Below, in pieces: positions 1 through 5,910 of a stretch of DNA of 6,019 bases. Below the pieces are notes generated by a model. It ran no database searches. It was given only the letters and a program-made list of their open reading frames with translations, and was not told where the DNA came from. The DNA comes from DASQUK01 sp035641315 (GTDB lineage: Bacteria > Actinomycetota > Acidimicrobiia > Acidimicrobiales > VFJN01), in assembly GCA_035641315.1 (NCBI GenBank), contig DASQUK010000012.1, positions 1 through 6,019 of the forward strand, written 5' to 3'. The first letter of the stretch is position 1; every line of letters starts with the position of its first letter. A program made the translations under genes and the position numbers.

Positions 1-95
1 CGCGTCGGTTGGCCGCGCCCCCGGGTCCGCAGCCGGTTGATGCTCGTCCGCCACGCCCTGCGAGGTGCCCGCCCCGCACTGGGAGGCGGTCGGGC

Positions 96-326
96 GTGAG
101 CGGCGCACGATGGCCGGCGTACTACCAGATCCGCGTGGACAGCGTCCTAGACAGCCGCTGGGCGGACTGGTTCGCCGGCCTACACATCGACAACGACGGT
201 GACCAGACCACGCTCTCCGGCATGCTGGAGGACCAACCCGCGCTGCACGGCGTGCTCGACCAGATACGCAACCTGGGCCTATCCATCATCGCCGTCTGCC
301 GCCAGCCACCCAGCGACGTTCCGTAG
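96..326 (+). CDS. 76-aa protein of unknown function upstream of the LAL regulator
   Basis: Function is not recognised with certainty. The GTG start at 96 is chosen because a strong ribosome binding site (GGGAGGCGG, 81-89) lies 6 nt upstream. The frame stays open further upstream (a TTG at 9, and beyond the window edge), but that extension is only Pro/Arg/Gly-rich low-complexity translation. The body reads as a compact alternating fold: a strand (YYQIRVDSVLD, residues 9-19), an amphipathic W-rich stretch (RWADWFAGLHI, 21-31), an acidic turn, a second strand (TTLSGML), a helix (QPALHGVLDQIRNLG, 47-61) and a last strand (LSIIAVCR). From memory, small proteins of this pattern recur beside MalT-like LuxR regulators in actinobacteria, usually as hypothetical proteins; this is recollection, not a search. 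Its stop is 75 bp before the regulator. There is no signal peptide, membrane segment or obvious catalytic motif. A small partner or sensor of the LAL protein is possible but is inference. Confidence 0.72.
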   Translation: MSGARWPAYYQIRVDSVLDSRWADWFAGLHIDNDGDQTTLSGMLEDQPALHGVLDQIRNLGLSIIAVCRQPPSDVP

Positions 327-352
327 CGAGACCGCACCGGCCCTGCCGGGTC

Positions 353-358
353 TAGGAT
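353..358 (+). promoter_or_regulatory. Possible -10 element for the LAL regulator gene
   Basis: TAGGAT in the 75-bp gap before the LAL gene matches the TAnnnT pattern of actinobacterial housekeeping promoters. It would place a transcription start near 365 and leave a leader of about 37 nt. No convincing -35 hexamer is seen 16-18 bp upstream (the region is GACCGC-like). The regulator may instead be read from a promoter in front of the 76-aa gene. The TTCCACCT repeat found later in the window is absent here. Confidence 0.3.
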
Positions 359-401
359 CGGTTGCCGGAGTGGATGCTCGCCGCATGGGTGGCGGGTAGC
401 T

Positions 402-3206
402 ATGGGCAATTCACGTGTCTCGCCTCTGGACGACGCCGCAGGCCGTGAGCGGGATGACCTGCTGGCCACCAAGCTCACCATTCCCCGGCTTCGCCCGGAG
501 CGTCTGGCTCGATCACGCCTGATCGAGGCGCTCAACGCCGCGCTGGCCCGGGAGGTGATCACGGTGTGCGCGCCCGCGGGCTTCGGCAAGACCACGCTGC
601 TCGCCGACTGGGCCACCTCCGCGGCGTACCCGGTTGCCTGGCTGTCGCTCGATCCGGACGACAACGACCCGGCGCGGTTCTGGCGGTACGTCGTTGCGGC
701 GCTGGGCCGCGCCTGCGGAGGACTCGACGAGCGCCTGGCCCCGCTGCTGTCCGGGCCGGGCGTCCTGCCGGGCCCCGGAGTGGTCACGGCATTGATCAAC
801 GTGCTCGAAGCGCTGCCCGATGAGCTCGTGCTGACCCTCGACGACTACCACCTGGTGCAGTCGTCGGCGATCCACGAGGACATGGCGTTCCTGCTGGGCC
901 GACTGCCCGCTCGGCTCCACGTCGTGATCGCCAGCCGAAGCGACCCGCCGCTGCCGCTGGCACGGCTGCGTGCGAGCGGCGCGCTTGCCGAGCTACGCGG
1001 CCGCGAGCTGCGGTTCACGCCGGAGGAGTCGGCGGCCTTCCTGCGGGACGTGTGGAAGCTCGACCTCTCTGCGCAAGCCGTGGCCGCCCTCGAGGCGCGT
1101 ACCGAAGGGTGGGTGGTCGGGCTCCAGTTGGCCGCGCTGTCGCTGCGCGAGCGACGAGACCCGGACGCGTTCCTGCAGGCGTTCACCGGAAGCCACCGCT
1201 ACGTCCTGGACTACCTGAGCGAGGAGGTGCTAAAGGATCAGCCGGAGAGGCTGCGGACGTTCCTGCTCCAGACCTCGATCCTGGAACGGCTCAGCGGTCC
1301 ACTGTGCGACGCCGTCACCGGCGGCGACGATGGGCAGGACACGCTGGAAGGCCTTGAGCGCGCCAACCTGTTCCTCGTCCCGCTCGACGAGCAGCGCCGC
1401 TGGTATCGCCTCCATCACCTCTTCGCCGATCTCCTCCGCGCGCAGCTGCAACAAGCCCAGGCGGGACAGGTACCGGATCTGCATCGCCGAGCCGCCGGCT
1501 GGTGTGAGCAGCACGGTCTGGTCGACGACGCTATCCGCCACGCGCTGGCATCGGGAGACGCCCGCTGGGCAACGCGGCTCGTCGAGCAGAACCTCAACGA
1601 CACGCTCGGCCGCGGCGAGGGCATGATCCTCGAACGCTGGCTTTCGGCCCTGCCGGGCGACGCGGTGCGGGCCAGTCCGTCGCTGTGCTTCGCACAGACG
1701 TTGATGCAGCTTCGCCTCGGCCACCTGGACACGTTCGAGCGCCTCATGGAGCACGGGGAGTGCGCCATCGATCAGGGACAGTGGGTGCCGGAGCAGCTAG
1801 AGGTGCCCACGGCCGGAGGCCTGGTGGCCGCGGTGCGGGCCGCGAGCGCGCTCCTGCGCGCCGAGGTCGCCGTGAGCCAAGGCGACGCCGAGGGCGCGGC
1901 CGAGCACGCACGATCGGCGCTGGCGCAGATGACCGAGACGGAGCACGGGCCCCGCCGCTGGGCTCGTTGGCTCCTGGCCTGCGCAGACTGGATGGGCGGG
2001 CGACTGGCGGATGCGGAGTCGGCTTTTGCGGAGGTGCTGGCCGAGGGCAGGGCCGCGGTTCGCCGCGACTCTCGCAGCCCTCGTGCGAGTCCGGTTGAAG
2101 CCGCCTCCACGCCCCTGATCGCGGGCTGCTTCACGCTCGGCCGGGTGCAGCGGACGCGGGCGAATCTGGGCGCAGCCCTGAGCACCTACGAGGAGGGCCT
2201 CCGCTTCGCCGGCGAGGCCGGTCACCTCTCGCCGTACCACGCGGCCGAGGCACACGTGGGGATCGCGCAGGTGCTTTACGAGCGCGACGAGCTGGACCAC
2301 GCTCTCGAGCACGTGACCGCGGGGATCGACTTGAGCCAGCAGATGGTCGAGCTGACCGTGCCGATCTTCGGACTGGTGACCCTCGCTTGGATCCGCCAAG
2401 CGAGGGGGGACCCGGATGGGGCCCTGGCCGCCATGGACGACGCCTGCCGGATGCGCCCGAGCATCGAGGTCAGCCCGCACAACCCCGGCCCGGCGGAGTG
2501 GGCACGGCTGGCCCTGGCGCAGGGTCGCCTCGACGACGCGGCGCGCTGGGCGCGGGAGCGGGGCCTGACCGAAGACGCGGACCTCTGCTATCCGCGGGAG
2601 CCCGACTACCTGGTGCTGGCCCGTGTCCTGGTGGCGCAGGGCTTCCCCGACCGGGCTCTGCACCTGCTCGAGCGGCTCGACCGCCTGGCCCAGTCGCAGG
2701 GCCGGACGGAGAGCCTGATCCGCATACGGACGGTGCGGGCGCTCGCCATGCACGCAGCCGGCGATCGGCCGGGCGCCCTTGCCATGCTGGCCGACGCGCT
2801 CGCACTGGGTCGGCCGGAAGGCTACGCCCGGGTCTTCGCCGACGAAGGCCCGCCGCTCGCGGCGCTGCTGCGCAGCCTGGTCAGCGCGCGCCCGCGGGCA
2901 CCCGTCGGCACCGTGTCACCGCAGCTGCGCCAGCAGGTGAGCCGGGTCCGTCAGGCGTTCGAAACCGTGACCGCTGCCCCGGAGCGGCCCGTCCCGGCCG
3001 CCGGCCTCGTCGAGCCGCTGACCGGCCGGGAGCTCGAGGTCCTCCGCCTGATCGCGGACGGCCGGCACAACCGGGAGATCGCCCGAGACCTCTACGTGAC
3101 GCTGGACACCGTCAAGAAGCACACCAGCCACATCCTCACCAAGCTGAGCGCCACCAGCCGCACCCACGCGGTGGCGCGGGCCCGCGAGCTCGACCTCATT
3201 CCCTGA
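402..3206 (+). CDS. LAL-family (MalT-like) LuxR transcriptional regulator, ATP-dependent
   Basis: This is a large ATP-binding LuxR-type regulator, a cytoplasmic signal-integrating transcription factor that is usually an activator. It has 934 residues, normal for the family (roughly 850-950). The order is: an N-terminal motif LATKLTIPRLRPERLARSRL (21-40), typical of MalT-like proteins; Walker A APAGFGKTT (57-65); Walker B VLTLDDYH (143-150); a sensor segment VVIASRSDPPLPLARLRASG (174-193); the conserved EGWVVGLQLAAL (235-246) and YRLHHLFADLLRAQL (335-349) segments; a long Ala/Leu-rich helical region compatible with TPR repeats (about 360-830); and a C-terminal LuxR helix-turn-helix (about 870-934) starting LTGREleVLRLIADG and containing NREIARDLYVTLDTVKKHTSHI. 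ATP and nucleotide-binding residues look intact. The ATG at 402 has only a weak GGTGGCGGG upstream. The inducing ligand cannot be told from sequence. The neighbouring twin operator blocks make the downstream Wbl and ABC units plausible targets (inference). MalT itself controls maltose genes, but nothing here supports that role. Confidence 0.95.
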   Translation: MGNSRVSPLDDAAGRERDDLLATKLTIPRLRPERLARSRLIEALNAALAREVITVCAPAGFGKTTLLADWATSAAYPVAWLSLDPDDNDPARFWRYVVAALGRACGGLDERLAPLLSGPGVLPGPGVVTALINVLEALPDELVLTLDDYHLVQSSAIHEDMAFLLGRLPARLHVVIASRSDPPLPLARLRASGALAELRGRELRFTPEESAAFLRDVWKLDLSAQAVAALEARTEGWVVGLQLAALSLRERRDPDAFLQAFTGSHRYVLDYLSEEVLKDQPERLRTFLLQTSILERLSGPLCDAVTGGDDGQDTLEGLERANLFLVPLDEQRRWYRLHHLFADLLRAQLQQAQAGQVPDLHRRAAGWCEQHGLVDDAIRHALASGDARWATRLVEQNLNDTLGRGEGMILERWLSALPGDAVRASPSLCFAQTLMQLRLGHLDTFERLMEHGECAIDQGQWVPEQLEVPTAGGLVAAVRAASALLRAEVAVSQGDAEGAAEHARSALAQMTETEHGPRRWARWLLACADWMGGRLADAESAFAEVLAEGRAAVRRDSRSPRASPVEAASTPLIAGCFTLGRVQRTRANLGAALSTYEEGLRFAGEAGHLSPYHAAEAHVGIAQVLYERDELDHALEHVTAGIDLSQQMVELTVPIFGLVTLAWIRQARGDPDGALAAMDDACRMRPSIEVSPHNPGPAEWARLALAQGRLDDAARWARERGLTEDADLCYPREPDYLVLARVLVAQGFPDRALHLLERLDRLAQSQGRTESLIRIRTVRALAMHAAGDRPGALAMLADALALGRPEGYARVFADEGPPLAALLRSLVSARPRAPVGTVSPQLRQQVSRVRQAFETVTAAPERPVPAAGLVEPLTGRELEVLRLIADGRHNREIARDLYVTLDTVKKHTSHILTKLSATSRTHAVARARELDLIP

Positions 3207-3229
3207 CGCAGCGGCCTCCCGCAGCGTTC

Positions 3230-3253
3230 CACCGTGGGCGTGCGCGCACGGTG
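3230..3253 (+). terminator. Inverted repeat after the LAL gene, possible terminator or operator part
   Basis: CACCGTG (3230-3236) and CACGGTG (3247-3253) form a 7-bp stem with a 10-nt loop, starting 24 nt after the regulator stop. A perfect 12-bp palindrome CGTGCGCGCACG (3239-3250) is nested at its 3' side. There is no T-run, so this would be an atypical terminator, though U-less hairpins are common in high-GC actinobacteria. It abuts the tandem repeat block and could equally be part of the regulatory region. Confidence 0.3.
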
Positions 3254-3317
3254 AAGATTCCACCTCGCGTTCCACCTTCACGTGACGCCCCGCAAAGGCT
3301 CCTCTTCGTACCGTGAC
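3253..3317 (+). promoter_or_regulatory. Promoter/operator block, copy 1 (tandem TTCCACCT plus -10)
   Basis: The block contains two direct TTCCACCT half-sites at 3258-3265 and 3270-3277 (12-bp period), a conserved CGTGA at 3281-3285, and a -10-like TACCGT at 3309-3314 inside TACCGTGAC. It aligns without gaps to 4004-4068 with 49 of 65 identical positions, and the differences fall mainly between the elements. No good -35 hexamer stands 16-18 bp before TACCGT, which fits an activator-dependent promoter. The predicted start near 3321 leaves a leader of about 40 nt before the ATG at 3361. Tandem direct half-sites suit a LuxR/MalT-type activator; which protein binds is inference. Confidence 0.65.
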
Positions 3318-3360
3318 GGCCGAACGGAACGGTCAGCATCCCAGCCATTGGGAGGACGCC

Positions 3361-3612
3361 ATGGTGCCGATGACCACGGCCACCGGCTCGACACTGCGGG
3401 AGCTCGAGGGCCGGCGGGTGAGCCTCGCCCTCACCGACGGGTCACGCCTCGACGGCGTGATGCTGGTGTCCGCGGGACGGGGGCGCACCCGGACGCTGTG
3501 GGTCCACTCGGCGGGCAGCGACATCTTCGTCGCTCGCCGCGACGTCGTGGCCGCCTGGGAGGCCCATCCGGTTCACCGCCCACATCGGCGCACACGCCCA
3601 CCCGAGAGGTGA
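3361..3612 (+). CDS. 83-aa protein, possible Sm-like/SH3-type small beta-barrel
   Basis: The function is not established. The ATG at 3361 is set by an excellent ribosome binding site GGGAGGA (3350-3356) 4 nt upstream, and by the predicted promoter start near 3321, which rules out longer starts such as 3313. The core LRELEGRRVSLALTDGSRLDGV (12-33), then MLVSAGRG, RTLWVHSAGSDIFVARRDVVAAWEA (44-68), reads as a short helix followed by about five beta strands. The pattern 'GRRVSLALTDGSRLDG' resembles the first strands of Sm/LSM or SH3-like barrels. The tail (69-83) is rich in His, Arg and Pro, is probably disordered and could touch nucleic acid. The gene is followed 5 nt later by the Wbl gene, so the two are almost certainly co-transcribed. 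A role in nucleic acid binding or as a Wbl partner is inference. There are no cysteines, no signal peptide and no membrane segment. Confidence 0.8.
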   Translation: MVPMTTATGSTLRELEGRRVSLALTDGSRLDGVMLVSAGRGRTRTLWVHSAGSDIFVARRDVVAAWEAHPVHRPHRRTRPPER

Positions 3613-3617
3613 ACGGA

Positions 3618-4067
3618 ATGGGGAAACGTGGCATGCCCGACGGCGCGGGCGAGCCCGAGGTCCCCGCCGGTGACAACTGGTGGGCCCACGCCCGCTGCAA
3701 CGACGGCAGCAGGCAGCTCGCCGGCTTGTTCTTCAGCGGCGAGCTCCAGGACATCGCTCGGGCCAAGCGCATCTGCGGCACCTGCCCGGCGATGATCCCC
3801 TGCCTGGAGGGCGCGCTCGAGCGCCGCGGGCCGTGGGGCGTGTGGGGCGGCCAGCTGTTCGCCGACGGGAAGATCCTCGCCACCAAGCGGCGCCGCGGCC
3901 GGCCACCAAGCTGCCCCGCCCCGAGGACAACCTGCCGGAGATCCCCCTCCCCGAGCACCTCCAGGACGCGGCCGTCGTTCGCATCGCCTGACTGCGCCCA
4001 ACCGAAGATTCCACCTCATGTTCCACCTTGGCGTGATGTGTCGGCAGGGGCGCTGTTCATACCGTGA
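3618..4067 (+). CDS. WhiB-family (Wbl) iron-sulfur transcriptional regulator, 3' end apparently frameshifted
   Basis: Wbl proteins bind a [4Fe-4S] cluster and usually act with the primary sigma factor to control transcription in response to redox, development or antibiotics. Start ATG 3618 has GAGAGG (3604-3609) upstream and follows the preceding stop by 5 nt. All family marks are present: four cysteines C27, C53, C56, C62 in a C-x25-C-x2-C-x5-C pattern, the GVWGG turn (74-78), and a basic KRRRGRP segment (90-96) resembling the RGRP AT-hook core of WhiB7. After that the open frame continues to 4067 (149 residues) with an Arg/Ser/Pro/Cys-rich tail unlike the family. In the -1 frame a natural tail, KLPRPEDNLPEIPLPEHLQD, runs to a TGA at 3989-3991. 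A single missing base near 3902-3907 restores a gene of 3618-3991 encoding about 124 residues. Cluster and turn residues are unaffected, so the shortened or altered protein could still work. Mutation versus sequencing error is undecided; see the finding. The subclass is unassigned. Confidence 0.88.
   Translation: MGKRGMPDGAGEPEVPAGDNWWAHARCNDGSRQLAGLFFSGELQDIARAKRICGTCPAMIPCLEGALERRGPWGVWGGQLFADGKILATKRRRGRPPSCPAPRTTCRRSPSPSTSRTRPSFASPDCAQPKIPPHVPPWRDVSAGALFIP
3906..3991 (+). other. Out-of-frame natural C-terminal tail of the Wbl gene
   Basis: Read from AAG at 3906, this stretch gives KLPRPEDNLPEIPLPEHLQD, then AAVVRIA and a TGA. Nearly every codon ends in G or C, as expected for a real high-GC coding frame, and it follows directly on the RGRPP of the Wbl protein with one base missing. 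The in-phase frame over the same bases gives an atypical Ser/Thr/Arg/Pro-rich sequence. This supports the -1 frame as the ancestral end of the gene, ending 12 bp before the second promoter block. Confidence 0.7.
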
Positions 4068-4068
4068 C
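4004..4068 (+). promoter_or_regulatory. Promoter/operator block, copy 2 (tandem TTCCACCT plus -10)
   Basis: This is the second copy of the block at 3253-3317, displaced by exactly 751 bp at every element: half-sites TTCCACCT at 4009-4016 and 4021-4028, CGTGA at 4032-4036, and TACCGT at 4060-4065. As in copy 1, there are 31 bp between the second half-site and the -10-like hexamer and no canonical -35. A start near 4072 leaves a leader of about 27 nt before the small membrane peptide. It should drive the peptide-ATPase-permease unit. The uninterrupted Wbl frame overlaps the whole block, another reason to think that the frame is not the original one. Confidence 0.65.
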
Positions 4069-4098
4069 CGCATCAACGGACATCAGAAGGGAGCCGCC

Positions 4099-4200
4099 AT
4101 GTCCACCCCAGAGGACGGCTGGACGCCGGGAGCCAAGGTCGCCGCGGTCGTCTGTGCTGGCGCCGCGGTGGTTCTCGCTGTGCTGAGCATCTTGTTCTAG
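4099..4200 (+). CDS. 33-aa single-pass membrane peptide leading the ABC operon
   Basis: The protein is MSTPEDGWTPGAKV followed by an unbroken hydrophobic helix (about residues 13-33) ending at the stop. The ATG at 4099 has a good AGAAGGGAG (4085-4093) 5 nt upstream and follows the predicted transcript start by about 27 nt. The frame could be extended to an ATG at 4018, but that lies inside the operator, so 4099 is preferred. The stop is 11 nt before the ABC ATPase, whose ribosome binding site overlaps it. The topology is probably N-in, C-out, or a tail-anchored form. No known family is recognised. A small subunit or regulator of the exporter encoded next, in the manner of other transporter micropeptides, is inference. 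A translated leader that merely couples translation is the alternative. Confidence 0.68.
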   Translation: MSTPEDGWTPGAKVAAVVCAGAAVVLAVLSILF

Positions 4201-4211
4201 AGGAGCAACCC

Positions 4212-5141
4212 ATGCGTACGAAATTCGACGGGTCGCGGGCAGGGGCGACCGGGGGTCCGGTGGTCACGTTCGACCGGGTCACGCGCCGCTACGGGGACGT
4301 CACGGCGGTCGATGACTTGTCGTTGGTGATCGGCCGGGGGGAGACGGTGGCGCTGCTTGGCCCCAACGGTGCCGGCAAGACCACCGCGATCGAGGTGCTG
4401 CTCGGCCTGGCCCGACCCGATGCGGGGGCGGTTGGGCTGTTCGCCGGTGCACCGGTCGACGCGGTCGCCCGCGGCCGGGTGGGCGCGATGCTGCAGGACG
4501 CCGGCCTGCCGCAGGGAGTGACCGTCGCCGAGCTGGTCGGGTTGATCCGCGGCCTGTACACCGACCCGCTGCCGGTCACCGACGTGTTGCGGCTGGCCGA
4601 TCTCGTCGATGTCGCCGATCGCCAAGTGCACCGGCTCTCCGGCGGGCAGCGGCAGCGCGTCCGGCTGGCGCTCGCCTTCGCCGGCAACCCCGATCTGCTC
4701 GTGCTCGACGAGCCGACCGCGGCACTGGACGTGGAAGCCCGCCGCGGGTTCTGGGACCGGGTCCGCGCCTATGTCTCCCAAGGCCGCACCGTGCTGTTTG
4801 CCACCCACCGCCTCGAGGAGGCCGATGCGGTCGCCGACCGCATCGTCATGATCGCCAACGGCCGGCTGGTCGCCGACGGCACACCCGACGACGTGAAGGC
4901 GGCCGCATCCGGCCGCAGCACAGTCAGCTTCGCCGCCGACGGCCTGCCCGAGCGGGTCCTCGCCAGCCTGCCCGCCGTGGACGCCGTCGAGGCAGGCGGG
5001 CTGCGGCTGACCCTGCTTACCACCGACCCAGACCAGACCGTGCGCGCCCTGCTCCAGCGCGCACCGCAGGTGCGAGACCTGGAGGTGGCCCGGTCCGGGA
5101 TGGAAGAAGCGTTCCTCAGGCTCATCCAGGAAGAGACCTGA
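4212..5141 (+). CDS. ABC transporter ATP-binding protein (ABC-2/drug-exporter type)
   Basis: This is the cytoplasmic ATPase subunit of an ABC-2-type exporter, 309 residues, the usual length for the DrrA/BcrA/CcmA-like group. All motifs are intact: Walker A GPNGAGKTT (50-58), Q-loop Gln95 (AMLQDAG), signature LSGGQ (142-146), Walker B LLVLDEP with Asp166 and Glu167 (162-168), D-loop ALD (171-173) and switch His199 (FATHR). The first 15 residues are a variable extension. The part after about 235 is the C-terminal accessory region typical of this group, ending GMEEAFLRLIQEET. ATG 4212 follows AGAGGAG (4199-4205) by 6 nt. The permease begins 1 bp after the stop, so translation is likely coupled. 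The substrate is unknown; export of a drug, lipid or peptide is possible but cannot be chosen from sequence. Confidence 0.95.
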   Translation: MRTKFDGSRAGATGGPVVTFDRVTRRYGDVTAVDDLSLVIGRGETVALLGPNGAGKTTAIEVLLGLARPDAGAVGLFAGAPVDAVARGRVGAMLQDAGLPQGVTVAELVGLIRGLYTDPLPVTDVLRLADLVDVADRQVHRLSGGQRQRVRLALAFAGNPDLLVLDEPTAALDVEARRGFWDRVRAYVSQGRTVLFATHRLEEADAVADRIVMIANGRLVADGTPDDVKAAASGRSTVSFAADGLPERVLASLPAVDAVEAGGLRLTLLTTDPDQTVRALLQRAPQVRDLEVARSGMEEAFLRLIQEET

Positions 5142-5142
5142 C

Positions 5143-5901
5143 ATGAACTCCTACGTTGCCTACGCGTGGCTGGAAGCCAAACGCCAATGGCGCAGCCGCG
5201 ACATCCTCATCTTCCGGCTCGGCATCCCCGTGGCGATCTACCTGGTCCTGCGGTCCACCAACGCCGGCGACCAGGACATGACCACCGCGTCGTCCGGGCT
5301 GGCCGGGCTGCCCTCCGAGACCGCCCGGATGCTGGCCGTGGCCGCCCTCGCCTCCGTCATCTCCGGGCTGGCCGCCGGGCCGGCGCTCGCCGACGAGCGT
5401 GCCAGCGGCTGGCTGCGTCAGCTCCGGGTGACCCCGTTGCGCCCCGGCGCCGCCGTCACCGCCAAGATCGCCGTGGCGATGAGCTTTGCCCTCCCGGCGA
5501 TCGCCCTCGTCGCGGCCGCCGCTGGCATCACCGAACGCGTCGACCTCGGCGCGGTGCAGTGGGTCGAGGTGGTCGGGTTGATGTGGCTCGCCACGACGCC
5601 GATCACCGCGATCGCCACCCTGGTGGGACTGGCCTTCGCCACCGAGGTCGCCCAAGCCGCCCACACCCTCACCTGGGTCATCCTGTGGCTGCTCGGCGGC
5701 ATCTTCACCCCGCTCAGCAACATGCCCGACGCGGTCGCGGCGATCGGCGAGCGGCTGCCCTCCAACGCGGTCATCAACGTCGGGTGGGCCACCGCCAGCG
5801 GTGACCCGATCCCGGCCTCAGCCATCGCCGTGCTCACCGCCTGGACCCTCGGCGCCGGTGGCCTCGCCGCCCTCGCCTGGCGGCGGGTCATCTCCCGGTA
5901 G
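5143..5901 (+). CDS. ABC-2 type transporter permease
   Basis: This is the membrane subunit partnering the ATPase that ends 1 bp upstream; 252 residues fits a six-helix ABC-2 permease. Hydrophobic segments appear at about 21-37, 62-82, 104-128, 140-165, 172-191 and 224-246. The cytoplasmic loop 'ERASGWLRQLRVTPLRPGAAVTAKI' (85-109), between helices 2 and 3, and the late motif GGIFTPLSNMPD (185-196) are typical of the family (DrrB/YadH/NatB-like). The N-terminal WLEAKRQWRSRD is the amphipathic entry helix. The ribosome binding site AGGAAGAG (5128-5135) lies inside the end of the ATPase gene. One permease and one ATPase would assemble as a 2+2 complex; the 33-residue peptide may be an accessory. 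No substrate-specific residues can be read. Confidence 0.93.
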   Translation: MNSYVAYAWLEAKRQWRSRDILIFRLGIPVAIYLVLRSTNAGDQDMTTASSGLAGLPSETARMLAVAALASVISGLAAGPALADERASGWLRQLRVTPLRPGAAVTAKIAVAMSFALPAIALVAAAAGITERVDLGAVQWVEVVGLMWLATTPITAIATLVGLAFATEVAQAAHTLTWVILWLLGGIFTPLSNMPDAVAAIGERLPSNAVINVGWATASGDPIPASAIAVLTAWTLGAGGLAALAWRRVISR

Positions 5902-5910
5902 GAGATCCCC

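Noticed and set aside
9..95. N-terminal extension of the 76-aa protein from a TTG at 9 or from upstream of the window.
   Set aside because: The extension is Pro/Arg-rich with no fold pattern, while the GTG at 96 has a strong ribosome binding site at the right distance.
3898..3912. Programmed -1 ribosomal frameshift in the Wbl gene.
   Set aside because: No canonical slippery heptamer is visible at the junction, and no programmed frameshifting is known to me for Wbl genes; a base deletion or sequencing error is simpler.
3251..4067. Similar peptides KIPPRVPPSRDAPQRLLFVP and KIPPHVPPWRDVSAGALFIP at the ends of two open frames, resembling a conserved protein motif.
   Set aside because: Both are translations of the duplicated promoter/operator block, in frames that run out of real genes; even the shared stop is the TGA within TACCGTGAC. 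The conservation is at DNA level, not protein level.
3253..4068. The two 65-bp blocks as ends of a mobile element or CRISPR-like repeats.
   Set aside because: They are direct, imperfect, each placed before a gene with a -10-like box, with no transposase or target duplication; two copies 751 bp apart do not form an array.
4197..5144. Long minus-strand open frame (315 codons) opposite the ABC ATPase, and a similar one at 1797-2753 opposite the LAL gene.
   Set aside because: These are antisense shadows caused by high GC and the codon bias of the real + strand genes; they have low-complexity composition and no family motifs.
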